A DNA stretch of 64,000 nucleotides from Oceanospirillum sediminis (GCF_014164585.1 NZ_JACJFM010000008.1:1-64000), one strand, 5' to 3'. Positions 8,172 through 17,716 are shown, counted from the stretch's first letter. Program-made: numbers and translations. The notes: generated by a model not told the origin, from the sequence alone.

Positions 8172-9992
8172 ATGTCTTCAGATATCAGTAAGTTACGCAA
8201 TATTGCAATTATTGCGCACGTTGACCATGGTAAAACCACTCTGGTTGATGCCCTTCTTCAGTTCTCCGGCACCCTGGATCGTCGTGACGCTGGTGCAGAG
8301 CGCGTTATGGATTCCAACGACCAGGAAAAAGAGCGTGGTATTACCATTCTGGCGAAAAACACCGCCATCAAGTGGAACGACTACCGTATCAACATCGTAG
8401 ATACTCCTGGGCACGCTGATTTCGGCGGTGAAGTAGAGCGTGTACTGTCCATGGTTGACTGTGTACTGCTGCTGGTTGACGCTCAGGACGGCCCTATGCC
8501 ACAGACCCGTTTCGTAACCTCTAAAGCGTTTGAGCGTGGTCTGAAGCCGATCGTTGTGATCAACAAAATCGACCGTCCGGGTTCTCGTCCTGACTGGGTG
8601 ATGGATCAGGTATTTGACCTGTTCGATAGCCTGGGCGCCACTGACGAGCAGCTGGACTTCCCTGTGGTATACGCGTCTGCACTGAACGGTATCGCCGGTG
8701 ATGATCCGGAAGAGATGGCGGATGATATGAAGCCGCTGCTGGATATGATCATTGATCGTGTTCCTGCACCGGAAGTGGACCCTGACGCAGCGTTCCAGAT
8801 GCAGATCTCTGCACTGGATTACGACAGCTACGTAGGTGTAATCGGTATCGGCCGTATTACCCGTGGTAGTCTGAAGCCAAATCAACAGGTCGTGATCAAG
8901 GATATCGAAGGTAAAGAGCGTAAGGGTAAAGTCCTGAACGTTAAAGGTTACCTGGGGCTGGAGCGTGTGGATACAGACCTGGCAACTGCCGGTGATATCG
9001 TATGTATCAATGGTATTGATGGCCTGAGTATCTCTGATACGCTGTGTGATCCTGAGCAGGTTGAAGCACTGCCTCCTCTGACCGTTGACGAGCCGACCGT
9101 AAGCATGACCTTTATGGTGAATGACTCTCCGTTTGCGGGTAAAGAAGGCAAGTTCGTCACCTCACGTAATATCAAAGAGCGTCTGGATCAGGAGCTGATC
9201 CATAACGTCGCGCTGCGTGTAGCACAGGGTGATACTGCGGATAAATTCATCGTTTCCGGTCGTGGTGAGCTACACCTGTCGGTTCTGATTGAAACCATGC
9301 GTCGTGAAGGCTTCGAGATGGGCGTTTCTCGTCCAGAAGTAATTCAGAAGGATGTGGACGGCGTACTGATGGAACCCTATGAAAACGTGGTGATCGATGT
9401 TGAAGATCAGCACCAGGGTTCAATCATGGAAGAGATGGGTCTGCGTAAAGGTGAGCTGACCAACATGGAGCCAGACGGAAAAGGCCGCGTTAAGCTGGAG
9501 TTCACCGTGCCTTCCCGTGGTCTGATCGGTTTCCGTGGCCAGTTCCTGACTCTGACTTCAGGCTCCGGTATCATGACCAGTGTATTTGACCGTTACGACA
9601 CCGTTAAAGACGGTGAAGTCGCTAAGCGTCAGAACGGTGTTCTGGTGTCTATGGTGAAAGGTAAGACGCTGGCATACGGTCTGTTCGGCCTGCAGGACCG
9701 TGGTCGTCTGTTCCTGGGTCACGGTGTGGAAGTATATGAAGGTCAGGTGATCGGTATTCATTCACGTAGCAATGATCTGGTGGTTAACCCGACTAAAGGT
9801 AAGCAGCTGACTAACGTTCGTGCCTCTGGTACTGACGAAGCGCTGACCCTGACGCCGCCAATCAAGCACACGCTGGAGCAGGCGCTGGAATTCATCGAAA
9901 ACGATGAGCTGGTAGAAGTAACACCAGAATCCATCCGTATCCGTAAGAAGCTGCTGACTGAAAACGAGCGTAAGCGCGCGAAGAACAAGTAA
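8172..9992 (+). CDS. typA: Translational GTPase TypA/BipA
   Basis: 606 residues, full length. GTP-binding motifs: G1 AHVDHGKTT, the G2/switch region [10 protein letters not shown]3 [13 protein letters not shown]4 NKIDR, G5 region YASALNG. Domains follow the EF-G-like order (G domain, beta-barrel, domains III and V) and end in the BipA-specific C-terminal domain ([25 protein letters not shown]). The family binds ribosomes and helps 50S assembly and stress adaptation. A strong terminator lies just after the stop. Confidence 0.97.
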   Translation: MSSDISKLRNIAIIAHVDHGKTTLVDALLQFSGTLDRRDAGAERVMDSNDQEKERGITILAKNTAIKWNDYRINIVDTPGHADFGGEVERVLSMVDCVLLLVDAQDGPMPQTRFVTSKAFERGLKPIVVINKIDRPGSRPDWVMDQVFDLFDSLGATDEQLDFPVVYASALNGIAGDDPEEMADDMKPLLDMIIDRVPAPEVDPDAAFQMQISALDYDSYVGVIGIGRITRGSLKPNQQVVIKDIEGKERKGKVLNVKGYLGLERVDTDLATAGDIVCINGIDGLSISDTLCDPEQVEALPPLTVDEPTVSMTFMVNDSPFAGKEGKFVTSRNIKERLDQELIHNVALRVAQGDTADKFIVSGRGELHLSVLIETMRREGFEMGVSRPEVIQKDVDGVLMEPYENVVIDVEDQHQGSIMEEMGLRKGELTNMEPDGKGRVKLEFTVPSRGLIGFRGQFLTLTSGSGIMTSVFDRYDTVKDGEVAKRQNGVLVSMVKGKTLAYGLFGLQDRGRLFLGHGVEVYEGQVIGIHSRSNDLVVNPTKGKQLTNVRASGTDEALTLTPPIKHTLEQALEFIENDELVEVTPESIRIRKKLLTENERKRAKNK

Positions 9993-10012
9993 CAGCTTTT
10001 CTGCCTGATACT

Positions 10013-10041
10013 AAAAAGCCGACAGTAATGTCGGCTTTTTT
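10013..10041 (+). terminator. typA intrinsic terminator
   Basis: Stem AAAAAGCCGACA / TGTCGGCTTTTT with GTAA loop and T-tract, 20 bp after the typA stop. Confidence 0.92.
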
Positions 10042-10105
10042 GTTTTCCCGACAATTAAAGCAGGTTAAAGTAAAGGCCACCCTCACCAGGAAAAGGAAGC
10101 AGCTG

Positions 10106-10780
10106 ATGACCCGGATACCGGTCGATTACGACTCTGGCCTGAAAATAAATAGCACACCACCTGTCTATCTGTTTGAAGACTTTCTCTCTTCAGAAGAGGC
10201 TGCAATGATCATTGAAGCAGCAGAGTCAAAAATGAAGCGGGCCACCGTCAGCTCAGATAAAGCCGGAGTTGAAAGTAAAGGCCGTACCGGAAGGAACTGC
10301 TGGCTGCCTCATAATCACACCCCTCAGCTATTGAAGCTGGCACAGCGTATCAGCAAATTAGTGGGTATAGATCTGATTAAAGCAGAGTCTTTTCAGGTAA
10401 TCCACTATGGGGAAACTCAGGAATATGCAGCACACTTTGACGGCTGGGACAGCAGTACCGACAGAGGTATTCGCTGTATGCAAAAAGGCGGACAACGACT
10501 GATTACCTGCCTGATCTATCTGAATGATGTAGAAGCCGGTGGTGGTACCGGATTCCCGAAACTGGATGTTGAAGTGAAAGCTAAGCAGGGGCGCATGGTG
10601 ATTTTCCATAACTGCCATGAAGGTACAAATCAGCGCCACCCGGATAGCCTGCATGGTGGCTTACCCGTTGAGAAAGGAGAGAAATGGGCTGTTAACTTAT
10701 GGTTCAGGGAAAAACCTTATCAGCAACAACAGCTTAAACCCGGAGTACCTATCCGGCAGAAATTCAGTAAAGTTTTCTGA
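10106..10780 (+). CDS. 2-oxoglutarate/Fe(II)-dependent dioxygenase, prolyl-4-hydroxylase type
   Basis: 224 residues from ATG 10106, preceded by AAGGAAG. A longer frame from 10028 would run through the typA terminator and is less likely. The iron ligands H110-x-D112 (AAHFDGWD) and H183 (SLHGGLP), plus K193 for 2-oxoglutarate, are all present in P4Hc spacing. Substrates in bacteria are mostly unknown; in the wider family they are prolyl or other residues of proteins. It is convergent with the FKBP gene, sharing a bidirectional terminator. Confidence 0.88.
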   Translation: MTRIPVDYDSGLKINSTPPVYLFEDFLSSEEAAMIIEAAESKMKRATVSSDKAGVESKGRTGRNCWLPHNHTPQLLKLAQRISKLVGIDLIKAESFQVIHYGETQEYAAHFDGWDSSTDRGIRCMQKGGQRLITCLIYLNDVEAGGGTGFPKLDVEVKAKQGRMVIFHNCHEGTNQRHPDSLHGGLPVEKGEKWAVNLWFREKPYQQQQLKPGVPIRQKFSKVF

Positions 10781-10807
10781 CTTCAGCTCTTTCTGAACAC
10801 ATATAAT

Positions 10808-10834
10808 AAAAAACGGGGCCATGCCCCGTTTTTT
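10808..10834. terminator. Bidirectional terminator between oxygenase and fkpA
   Basis: Perfect 12-bp stem AAAAAACGGGGC / GCCCCGTTTTTT with CAT loop, T-tracts on both strands, between two convergent stops. Confidence 0.92.
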
Positions 10835-10852
10835 ATTCAACTGATGCAGAGA

Positions 10853-11563
10853 TCAGCCTTCTTTCTTTTCTTTGCTTTCTGGATTGATATCCAGCAGCTC
10901 AACTTCAAAAATCAGAGTTTCGTTAGGGCCAATCGCACCACCGGCACCACCTGGGCCATACGCCAGCCCGGAAGGAATAAACAGCTTCCACTTACTGCCA
11001 ACACTCATCAGCTGCAGTCCTTCCTGCCAACCCGGAATAACCTGATTCAAAGTAAAGGTTACCGGCTCACCACGCTGCAAAGAGCTGTCAAATACCTGAC
11101 CGCTGATCAGTTTTCCCTCATAGTGAACTTTAACCTGATCCGTTGCCGCAGGTTTAGCACCATTACCCGCTGTCAGCACCTGATACTGCAAACCAGATTC
11201 AGTGGTTTTTACATCGGATTTTTTACCATTTTCAGTCAGAAAATCTTCACCTTTTTTCAGATTCTCTTCTGCTGCTTTAGCCTGAGCCTCCTGCTGCTCC
11301 TGAATCTTCTTCTGCTGGAAAGCCTGCATAGTCTGGCCCACTTCAGCGTCGGTCATCTTCATCTCTTTACCGGCATAAAGGTCTTTAATCGCCTGCGCCA
11401 TAACATCAACATTCAGGTTTTCAACATCCTGTTTCAGACGCTGACCCATAATCATGCCCAGGCTGTAGCTCAGACGATCGTCTTCTGTTTTCAGCTCAGT
11501 TGCAGCCATAACAGGTGTGGCCAGCAGACCGCTCAGGGCCAGGGTCAGTAATGCTTTTTTCAT
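10853..11563 (-). CDS. fkpA: Periplasmic FKBP-type peptidyl-prolyl isomerase (FkpA/Mip family)
   Basis: 236 residues. The signal peptide is [20 protein letters not shown]. An alpha-helical dimerisation domain follows (residues about 22-125, rich in Gln/Lys/Glu, with the long helix [16 protein letters not shown]). The FKBP domain is C-terminal ([54 protein letters not shown]). The family assists folding of exported proteins. A short lysine/glutamate-rich tail ends the protein. Confidence 0.93.
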   Translation of the reverse strand: MKKALLTLALSGLLATPVMAATELKTEDDRLSYSLGMIMGQRLKQDVENLNVDVMAQAIKDLYAGKEMKMTDAEVGQTMQAFQQKKIQEQQEAQAKAAEENLKKGEDFLTENGKKSDVKTTESGLQYQVLTAGNGAKPAATDQVKVHYEGKLISGQVFDSSLQRGEPVTFTLNQVIPGWQEGLQLMSVGSKWKLFIPSGLAYGPGGAGGAIGPNETLIFEVELLDINPESKEKKEG

Positions 11564-11963
11564 GAAAACTCCTTCATGGGATTAATCTTAACCCCTTGTT
11601 TATATTTATCAGCGCATCTGCGATCTTATTGGCTGGCGCTTAAGAATAGCTTAATTCAGTTTCTGTTACTGAGTACCGAATCGACAACCATTACATCAGA
11701 TAGTTCGGTTCTGGCAGAGAAAAGCCTGAACTCAGGCAGGTACTCATAATTAGCATCAGAGCCATCACCAGTATCCGAATCGATATAGCAGACCCGATAT
11801 ACCAGTGATGATATAACCAGAAACTACAGCAAACCGGCTTCAGTCATAACTGACTGATGGGGGCAAAATACCTCCAGTTCAACAGTCAGAGAACAAATAA
11901 AAGCTTTAATATCCCCGACACTAGCAGAATATAAACGCATGAACTGTGTCCGGGTCTTCATAT
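11564..11963. other. Intergenic region with no recognised feature
   Basis: 400 bp between fkpA (minus) and the TIGR02444 gene (minus). AT-rich sequence just upstream of fkpA is probably its promoter. The rest shows no ORF, strong repeat or RNA signature that I can support. Confidence 0.5.
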
Positions 11964-12500
11964 TTATAATTCTGTAACCAGCTGGTGCGCCCGCTCTTCA
12001 TCAATAACTTTCTCTGCAATTTTCGCTAGTTGCTGCTGGGACGTCAGACTCAGCGTCGTGTCCTTAACGACAAAGGACAAATTGGTTTTCAAAGCCTGCT
12101 CACGATCCTCAGCCGTAACCAGCCCTTTCCTCAGGCTGTACAGCAGATAAAGCAGAGCCTGCTCATGCTGTTCGGATAACAACTCAGCCTGCAATAAGTG
12201 GCTTTGCAGCTTCTGCAGATGCGGTTGTGCCGTTGCCATCGGTTTCAGCTGGCGACGCTGCTTCCTTAAAGGCACCACATACTGATTGTGCCAACCCAGT
12301 ACAGGCTCTACCTGCTGCGCCCAGTCTTCTGCATACGACATATTCTGTGTCGCCAGCCAGCAGGAGAATAATAACTGGTTAACCATAATATTCTGATGAT
12401 CCTGCAGATAGATACAGGCGGCTTCCACCTCATCCAGGCGATAGAGTTTCGTAGAAAAAAGCCAGAATGGGTTATCATACTCCAATGAGATTTCTGACAT
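11964..12500 (-). CDS. TIGR02444 family protein, unknown function
   Basis: 178 residues from ATG 12500, which has GGAGG at good spacing. A TTG reading from 12557 would overlap the divergent ATPase start and is less likely. The N-terminal NPFWLFSTKLY followed by a helical body (QNIMVNQLLFSCWLA) fits TIGR02444, a soluble helical family common next to this ABC-F gene in Pseudomonas-like bacteria. No catalytic motif is visible. It is divergent from the ATPase with about 56 bp between starts. Confidence 0.75.
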   Translation of the reverse strand: MSEISLEYDNPFWLFSTKLYRLDEVEAACIYLQDHQNIMVNQLLFSCWLATQNMSYAEDWAQQVEPVLGWHNQYVVPLRKQRRQLKPMATAQPHLQKLQSHLLQAELLSEQHEQALLYLLYSLRKGLVTAEDREQALKTNLSFVVKDTTLSLTSQQQLAKIAEKVIDEERAHQLVTEL

Positions 12501-12556
12501 GTTGCCTGCCTCCGGGCCAGCGATAATTTTTACTATTTGATATCCGTTACCAGACA

Positions 12557-14476
12557 ATGATTACACTAGAACGCCTGAGCCTGCAACGTGGAACCCAGAT
12601 TCTGCTGAAGGACACCTCTCTGATTATTCACCGTGGCCAGCGCATCGGCGTTGTAGGAGCCAATGGTGCCGGTAAATCCAGCCTGTTTAAACTGTTATTA
12701 GGGGAACTACACCCGGATACCGGTGATCTTTCAATGCCGGGCAATTTGCGTATTGCCCATATGGCTCAGGAAGTTCACGCGCTGGATAAAACAGCCCTGG
12801 AGTACGTACTGGATGGCGATAAGGTACTGCGCCAGATTCAACAGCAGCTGACAGATGCTGAAGCCTCTGGCGACAATCACGCCATTGCCGCCCTGCACGC
12901 CAGAATGGAAGAGGTTCATGGTTATACTGCCGCTAACCGGGCAGAACAACTGCTGCTGGGGTTAGGCTTTACTATGGCTCAGACTCAGCTGCCGGTTAAA
13001 TCCTTTTCCGGTGGCTGGCGTATCCGTCTGAATCTGGCCCAGGCGCTGTTGATGACCTCGGACTTACTGCTGCTGGACGAACCCACCAACCACCTGGACC
13101 TGGATGCTACGCTCTGGCTGGAAAACTGGCTGAAACAATATCCGGGAACCCTGCTGTTGATTTCTCACGACCGGGATTTCCTCGACAGTGTGACCGAAGG
13201 CATCGCCCATTTCGAACATCAGAACATTACGCTTTATCGGGGCAACTACTCGGCGTTTGAAATCATGCGCGCTGAACGCCTGTCTCAGCAACAGGCCCAG
13301 TTTGAGAAGCAGCAGGTACGTATCGCCCAGATCGAGAACTTTGTCCGCCGCTTTAAGGCCAAGGCTTCAAAAGCCAAGCAGGCCCAGAGCCGGGTAAAAG
13401 AGCTGGAACGCATGGAAAAAATTGCTCCGGCACATGTTGATTCACCGTTTGAGTTCACCATTCCCTGTTCTGAGAAAACCTCTTCACCACTACTGGTTCT
13501 GGACCAGGCCAATATCGGCTATGGCGACAAAACCATCCTGCAACAGGTGAATCTGAGTCTGCTACCAGGCATGCGAATTGGCCTTCTCGGCCCTAACGGC
13601 GCCGGTAAATCCACTCTGATTAAAACCATGGTCGGCGACGTTCAACCTCAGGCAGGTATCTTTACCGCTGGTGAAAACCTGAAGGTGGGTTACTTTGCTC
13701 AGCATCAGCTGGAAGCGCTGGATCTTGCTGCTTCGCCTTTGCTGCATGTGCAACGTATGTCGCCTAAGGTGTCAGAACAGGAGATTCGTAACTATCTGGG
13801 CGGTTTCGGCTTCAGAGGAGATGATGCTGACACCGAAGTCAGCCGCTTTTCCGGCGGCGAAAAAGCCCGCCTGGCACTGTCACTGATCGCCTGGCAGAAA
13901 CCAAACCTGCTGCTGCTGGACGAACCCACCAACCACCTGGATCTGGAAATGCGTCTGGCATTGACTATGGCGCTACAGGCTTTTCCGGGCGTGGTGATTA
14001 TGGTATCCCACGATCGTCATATGCTGCGTAATACCGTAGACGAATTCTGGCTGGTCTGTGATGGCCAGGTTCAGCCTTTTGACGGTGATCTGCCAGATTA
14101 TTATCAGTGGATGAAACAGCGGACTCAGGAGCTGAACAAACCCTCTCAGAGCACAGCTAATACTGATAGTCAGGACGTCAAACGAGATCGTAAAGAGGAA
14201 CGTCGCCTGGCGGCACAGCGTCGGGAGCAGCTGCGTCCACTGAAAAAACAGCTGGATAAACTGGAGAAGCAGCTGGATAAGGTTCAGTCCGAGCTATCGG
14301 ATATTGAACAGGCGATGGCCGAGCCGGATATCTATGAAGCCGCCAATAAAGACAAGCTGCAGGTATTGTTAAAGAAACAGGGTGAATTGAGCCAGCAGGC
14401 TGAAAGCATTGAAGAGGAATGGATGCTGATTCAGGAAGAGCTGGAAGCTCTGGAAGCAGAACTGGAAGCCGAATAA
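12557..14476 (+). CDS. yheS: ABC-F ATPase, YheS type
   Basis: 639 residues with two ABC domains and no membrane part. Domain 1: Walker A GANGAGKSS, signature SFSGGWRIRLNLA, Walker B LLLLDEPTNHLDL. A charged linker follows (RRFKAKASKAKQAQSR). Domain 2: GPNGAGKST, FSGGEKARLALS, LLLLDEPTNHLDL. A C-terminal coiled coil rich in Lys, Gln and Glu (about residues 525-639) completes the YheS/Uup-like layout. ABC-F proteins act on the ribosome; the YheS subgroup is linked to translation quality control. Confidence 0.93.
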   Translation: MITLERLSLQRGTQILLKDTSLIIHRGQRIGVVGANGAGKSSLFKLLLGELHPDTGDLSMPGNLRIAHMAQEVHALDKTALEYVLDGDKVLRQIQQQLTDAEASGDNHAIAALHARMEEVHGYTAANRAEQLLLGLGFTMAQTQLPVKSFSGGWRIRLNLAQALLMTSDLLLLDEPTNHLDLDATLWLENWLKQYPGTLLLISHDRDFLDSVTEGIAHFEHQNITLYRGNYSAFEIMRAERLSQQQAQFEKQQVRIAQIENFVRRFKAKASKAKQAQSRVKELERMEKIAPAHVDSPFEFTIPCSEKTSSPLLVLDQANIGYGDKTILQQVNLSLLPGMRIGLLGPNGAGKSTLIKTMVGDVQPQAGIFTAGENLKVGYFAQHQLEALDLAASPLLHVQRMSPKVSEQEIRNYLGGFGFRGDDADTEVSRFSGGEKARLALSLIAWQKPNLLLLDEPTNHLDLEMRLALTMALQAFPGVVIMVSHDRHMLRNTVDEFWLVCDGQVQPFDGDLPDYYQWMKQRTQELNKPSQSTANTDSQDVKRDRKEERRLAAQRREQLRPLKKQLDKLEKQLDKVQSELSDIEQAMAEPDIYEAANKDKLQVLLKKQGELSQQAESIEEEWMLIQEELEALEAELEAE

Positions 14477-14565
14477 TCAGACCTCATTCGGATGAGTATA
14501 CCTGAGACAGAGAGATCCGTTATCTGTAGCGGATACTCTTATCGGCATAGCGATATCCGTCCACA

Positions 14566-14584
14566 CAAAATGAGAATCAATATC
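14566..14584. promoter_or_regulatory. Orphan Fur-box-like site
   Basis: CAAAATGAGAATCAATATC matches 15 of 19 positions of the Fur consensus GATAATGATAATCATTATC. The nearest starts are ilvI (over 600 bp away) and nothing on the minus strand, so no protein gene is an obvious target. Confidence 0.55.
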
Positions 14585-14597
14585 ATAAATTATGATA
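14581..14597. repeat. Perfect AT-rich palindrome overlapping the Fur-like site
   Basis: TATCATAA-A-TTATGATA, a perfect 8-1-8 inverted repeat. It shares ATC/GAT core elements with the adjoining Fur-like site and contains TATGAT, a possible -10. Confidence 0.6.
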
Positions 14598-14802
14598 TAT
14601 ACCGACATGGATAGACAGATCCAGTCTGAAAACCGGACAGCAGTAAATGCAGATCAGAAAGAGTGAAAAATACAACAGAGCACTATGGAGTGAATACTCT
14701 GACAGGACTGATAATTCCCCTCAGTTTTACGGGTTATTTCCTGTTATCAAACATCAATACAGTTTTTTCCTCTACTCGTTGTGCACTTGCGCCAATGTTC
14801 TA

Positions 14803-14829
14803 TTGACATCTGCATGGCTCTGTTAGAAC
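14803..14829 (+). promoter_or_regulatory. Probable ilvIH leader promoter
   Basis: TTGACA at 14803-14808 (perfect -35) and TAGAAC at 14824-14829 as -10 with 15-bp spacing. The spacing is short and the -10 weak. The predicted start, near 14836, falls just before the first paired segment of the leader RNA, which supports it. Confidence 0.45.
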
Positions 14830-14848
14830 CTACTTCTCCTTATTTTAC

Positions 14849-15074
14849 GGGCGTAGAGATAATGGGTGACCCCCCGAAGTCTACGTGAAGGGTAAACAGG
14901 CTAATTTACCCGCCGAAGGAATAGCAGGCCCAGGTTTATCCGCCAGGCCTGGCTGACGCCCCGACCCGCATATACCCGTGCGAAGAAGAGTGCAGGACCC
15001 ACCCGGTCCTAAGTGCCAGGTAAGGCAGCCTTGTCATGAGCCTGCATGACTAAGCGATGTTGAAGGTGGCTGCC
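14849..15074 (+). ncRNA. Structured leader RNA upstream of ilvIH (candidate riboswitch or attenuator)
   Basis: About 226 nt with a dense series of complementary segments: GGGCGT/ACGCCC (14849-14854 with 14956-14961), CGTAGA/TCTACG (14852-14857 with 14880-14885), GGGTAAA/TTTACCC (14890-14896 with 14905-14911), CAGGCC/GGCCTG (14925-14930 with 14946-14951), AGGACC/GGTCCT (14994-14999 with 15005-15010), GGCAGCC/GGCTGCC (15024-15030 with 15068-15074) enclosing GTCATG/CATGAC (15033-15038 with 15045-15050). The first two pairings share bases and are mutually exclusive, as in a switch. The unpaired linkers CCGAAG (near 14874) and GCCGAAGG (near 14912) recur. No Ile/Val/Leu-rich leader peptide was found. 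I do not recognise a standard riboswitch class; from memory, the ilvB-OMG motif is the family to compare. Confidence 0.6.
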
Positions 15075-15150
15075 CTTTATCAGTCACCTCACTTGGAAAA
15101 TTTATATATCCGGAATAACGCATAGCCGACTCAGGCTGTCGTTTCTTGTG

Positions 15151-15185
15151 ATAGTTGTTCGTTTTTGCACTCGAACTATTTTTTT
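15151..15185 (+). terminator. Terminator-like hairpin just before the ilvI ribosome site
   Basis: Left arm ATAG(TTG)TTCG and right arm CGAACTAT pair with a 3-nt bulge and a 10-nt loop, followed by seven T. The AGGGGG ribosome site begins immediately after. A terminator between a long structured leader and the first gene is the usual layout of transcription attenuation. The stem is AT-rich, so its strength is uncertain. Confidence 0.6.
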
Positions 15186-15200
15186 AGGGGGTTCACTACG

Positions 15201-16922
15201 GTGGAATTACTTTCTGGCGCCGACATGCTCGTTCGTTCTCTTCAGGATGAGGGCGTAGAGTACATTTATGGTTATCCCGGCGGCTCGGCTCTTCATATTT
15301 ACGATGCCATATTCCGCCAGGATAAAGTTAAGCACATTCTGGTTCGTCACGAGCAGGCAGCTGCCCATATGGCAGACGGTTACGCCCGCGCGTCCGGCAA
15401 ACCGGGGGTGGTACTGGTAACGTCTGGTCCTGGCGCAACTAATACCGTGACCGGTATTGCCACAGCTTACATGGATTCTATTCCTATGGTCGTGCTGTGT
15501 GGTCAGGTCATGAGTCACCTGATTGGCGAAGATGCGTTCCAGGAAACGGACATGATTGGTGTGTCCCGCCCTATCGTTAAACACAGCTTCAGTGTGAAGC
15601 ATGCTTCTGAAATCCCGGAAGTGATTAAGAAAGCTTTCTATATTGCAACCACAGGCCGCCCTGGTCCGGTTGTAGTAGATATTCCAAAAGATATGACAGC
15701 TCCGACTGATCGTTTCGAATATGAATATCCTAAGAAAGTGAAAATCCGCTCATACAACCCGGTGGTTCGTGGCCACACGGGCCAGATCAAAAAAGCGGTT
15801 GATATGATGCTGAAAGCTAAGCGTCCGATTCTGTACGCTGGCGGTGGTGTCATTCTGGGTAAAGCGGCACCTCAGTTCACTGAACTGGCAAAAAAACTGG
15901 GCTTCCCGGTCACCTCATCTCTGATGGGTATCGGCGCTTATCCTCAGACAGACAAACAGAGTGTTGGATGGCTGGGTATGCATGGTAGCTATGAAGCGAA
16001 TATGACGATGCACCATTCAGACCTGATTGTCTGCATCGGCGCTCGCTTTGATGATCGTGCCACCAATAACACCAGCAAGTTCTGTCCGACGGCGAAGATT
16101 ATCCATGTGGATATCGACCCGGCATCTATCTCAAAGACAGTGCGCGCCGATGTACCTATCGTTGGCCCGGTGGATTCTGTACTGAGTGAAATGCTGGATC
16201 TGGTTGAACAGGCGAAAAACAGCCCTGATCAGGATGCTCTGGCTGATTGGTGGAAGCAGATCAATGACTGGCGTGCCAGCCATTCTGTGCTGTATACCGC
16301 AGAAGAAGATCGACCAATCAAACCACAGCAGGCTGTTGAAGCCATGTGGAAGGTTACAGAAGGCGATGCTTACGTCGTAACAGATGTAGGTCAGCACCAG
16401 ATGTTTGCGGCTCAATACTACAAGTTTGACAAACCAAACCGCTGGATCACTTCAGGTGGTCTGGGCACTATGGGCTTTGGTTTCCCGGCAGCAATGGGCA
16501 TCAAACTGAACTACCCTGACAACGATGTGGCCCTGGTCACCGGTGAGGGCAGTTTCCAGATGATGATGCAGGAGCTGTCGACCTGTAGTCAGTTTGGTAT
16601 TCCGGTGAAGATTATCAACCTGAATAACCAGTCTCTGGGCATGGTTCGTCAGTGGCAGGATCTGAACTATCAGGAACGCCACTCTCAGTCTTACATGCAG
16701 TCTCTGCCTGACTTTAAGATGCTGATTGAGGCCTATGGCCACGTTGCTCTGAAAGTTGAGAAGATTGAAGATCTGGAGCCCACGCTGGAAAAAGCGTTTG
16801 CTATGAAAGATAAACTGGTGTTTGTGGACGTTATGGTCGATCCGAAAGAGCACGTTTATCCGATGCAGATTCCTCAGGGGTCGATGCGTGACATGTTGCT
16901 GAGTAAGACGGAGCGTACCTAA
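15201..16922 (+). CDS. ilvI: Acetolactate synthase large subunit
   Basis: 573 residues from GTG 15201, preceded by AGGGGG. This start aligns with E. coli IlvI (MEMLSGAEM versus this protein's ELLSGADM); an upstream TTG in frame lies inside the terminator hairpin. The thiamine-diphosphate enzyme makes acetolactate or acetohydroxybutyrate, the first common step to Val/Leu/Ile. Visible features: the N-terminal PYR domain with catalytic Glu near residue 51 (RHEQAA), a middle FAD/AHAS domain (CIGARFDDR), and the C-terminal TPP domain ([26 protein letters not shown]). The stop is one base before the ilvH ATG. Confidence 0.97.
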   Translation: MELLSGADMLVRSLQDEGVEYIYGYPGGSALHIYDAIFRQDKVKHILVRHEQAAAHMADGYARASGKPGVVLVTSGPGATNTVTGIATAYMDSIPMVVLCGQVMSHLIGEDAFQETDMIGVSRPIVKHSFSVKHASEIPEVIKKAFYIATTGRPGPVVVDIPKDMTAPTDRFEYEYPKKVKIRSYNPVVRGHTGQIKKAVDMMLKAKRPILYAGGGVILGKAAPQFTELAKKLGFPVTSSLMGIGAYPQTDKQSVGWLGMHGSYEANMTMHHSDLIVCIGARFDDRATNNTSKFCPTAKIIHVDIDPASISKTVRADVPIVGPVDSVLSEMLDLVEQAKNSPDQDALADWWKQINDWRASHSVLYTAEEDRPIKPQQAVEAMWKVTEGDAYVVTDVGQHQMFAAQYYKFDKPNRWITSGGLGTMGFGFPAAMGIKLNYPDNDVALVTGEGSFQMMMQELSTCSQFGIPVKIINLNNQSLGMVRQWQDLNYQERHSQSYMQSLPDFKMLIEAYGHVALKVEKIEDLEPTLEKAFAMKDKLVFVDVMVDPKEHVYPMQIPQGSMRDMLLSKTERT

Positions 16923-16923
16923 G

Positions 16924-17415
16924 ATGCGACACATTATCTCAATTCTGATGGAAAATGAGGCCGGTGCGTTATCACGGGTAGTAGGCCTGTTCTCTCAGCG
17001 TAACTTCAACATTGAATCGCTGAACGTTGCACCTACAGAAGATCCGACACTGTCTCGTCTGACGCTGACGACCAAGGGTTCTGATCAGGTGATCGAACAG
17101 ATCACTAAACAGCTGAATAAACTGGTTGATATCGTCAAACTGGTTGACCTGACAGAAGGTGTTCACGTGGAGCGTGAACTCATGCTGGTGAAGGTTAAAG
17201 CCGTTGGTGCTCAGCGTGCTGAAATTAAACGCACAACGGATATTTTCCGTGGTCAGATCGTTGATGTCACCAGCACCATGTACACCGTACAGATGGTTGG
17301 TGATAGCGACAAGCTGGATTCCTTTATCCAGGCTCTGGGCGTTAACACGATTCTGGAAGTCGTGCGTACCGGAGTATCCGGTATTTCTCGCGGTGAAAAG
17401 GTTCTGAGCCTCTGA
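16924..17415 (+). CDS. ilvH: Acetolactate synthase regulatory subunit
   Basis: 163 residues. N-terminal ACT domain (MRHIISILMENEAGALSRVVGLFSQR is the family's opening; here seen at residues 1-20 and beyond) and C-terminal ALS_ss_C domain (RELMLVKVKA, GVSGISRGEKVLSL). It binds IlvI, raises its activity and confers valine feedback inhibition in the family. It lies one base from ilvI and is followed by a strong terminator, so ilvIH is a two-gene operon. Confidence 0.97.
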   Translation: MRHIISILMENEAGALSRVVGLFSQRNFNIESLNVAPTEDPTLSRLTLTTKGSDQVIEQITKQLNKLVDIVKLVDLTEGVHVERELMLVKVKAVGAQRAEIKRTTDIFRGQIVDVTSTMYTVQMVGDSDKLDSFIQALGVNTILEVVRTGVSGISRGEKVLSL

Positions 17416-17445
17416 TATCCGGCGATTAATATCTGCTCTCCTTTT

Positions 17446-17478
17446 AAAGCCGTTCTCATCACTGGGAACGGCTTTTTT
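17446..17478 (+). terminator. ilvIH terminator
   Basis: Perfect 10-bp stem AAAGCCGTTC / GAACGGCTTT, 10-nt loop, T-tract, about 30 bp after the ilvH stop. Confidence 0.92.
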
Positions 17479-17700
17479 ATGCCTGTCTCTCTGTTGACAC
17501 CCATCAGAACTAAGATCGAAGCAGCCCTCATATCCCTTCCTGATAAGTGCAACGCCTTCTTCTCCCACATTCCTCATGTCTGCACAACAGGGACATTATG
17601 ACCCTGATACTTATGACTTATGGGTCTTTTTGATCAGATCAGATAGGAATATTCATCATCCTTTTTCATAACCTCTTGTAAAAAAAGGCTTTACAGTGAC

Positions 17701-17716
17701 TGGCTTAGCTTTTGCT
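17701..17716 (+). promoter_or_regulatory. Possible sigma-54 promoter of the MFS transporter
   Basis: TGGCTTAGCTTTTGCT keeps the GG-N10-GC spacing and 14 of 16 consensus positions (mismatch AC to TT). It lies about 92 bp before the transporter ATG. No activator gene adjoins it. The rest of the 17479-17807 gap shows nothing else convincing. Confidence 0.35.

Larger units (their letters stand above)
14477..14802. other. Gene-free stretch after yheS holding a Fur-like site
   Basis: 326 bp with no credible ORF. CTCAT-N4-ATGAG at about 14484-14497 is a weak hairpin after yheS. The notable content is the Fur-like site and AT-rich palindrome listed separately. ACTGA-N9-TCAGT followed by TTTT near 14710-14730 might end a short RNA, but it is weak. 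Confidence 0.45.

Noticed and set aside
8020-8400. 126-codon frame before and into typA
   Set aside because: Overlaps the typA G domain out of frame; translation looks random.
10028-10105. N-terminal extension of the 2OG-Fe(II) oxygenase
   Set aside because: Runs through the typA terminator; ATG 10106 has a good ribosome site and matches the family start.
14816-14887. 24-codon reading as an ilv leader peptide (MALLEPTSPYF...)
   Set aside because: Not enriched in Ile, Val or Leu codons and starts upstream of the predicted transcript start.
14849-15074. RNase P RNA, 6S RNA, SRP RNA, TPP, cobalamin, FMN or c-di-GMP riboswitch
   Set aside because: None of their conserved core sequences as I know them are present; only generic hairpins and CCGAAG linkers, so the leader is left unclassified.
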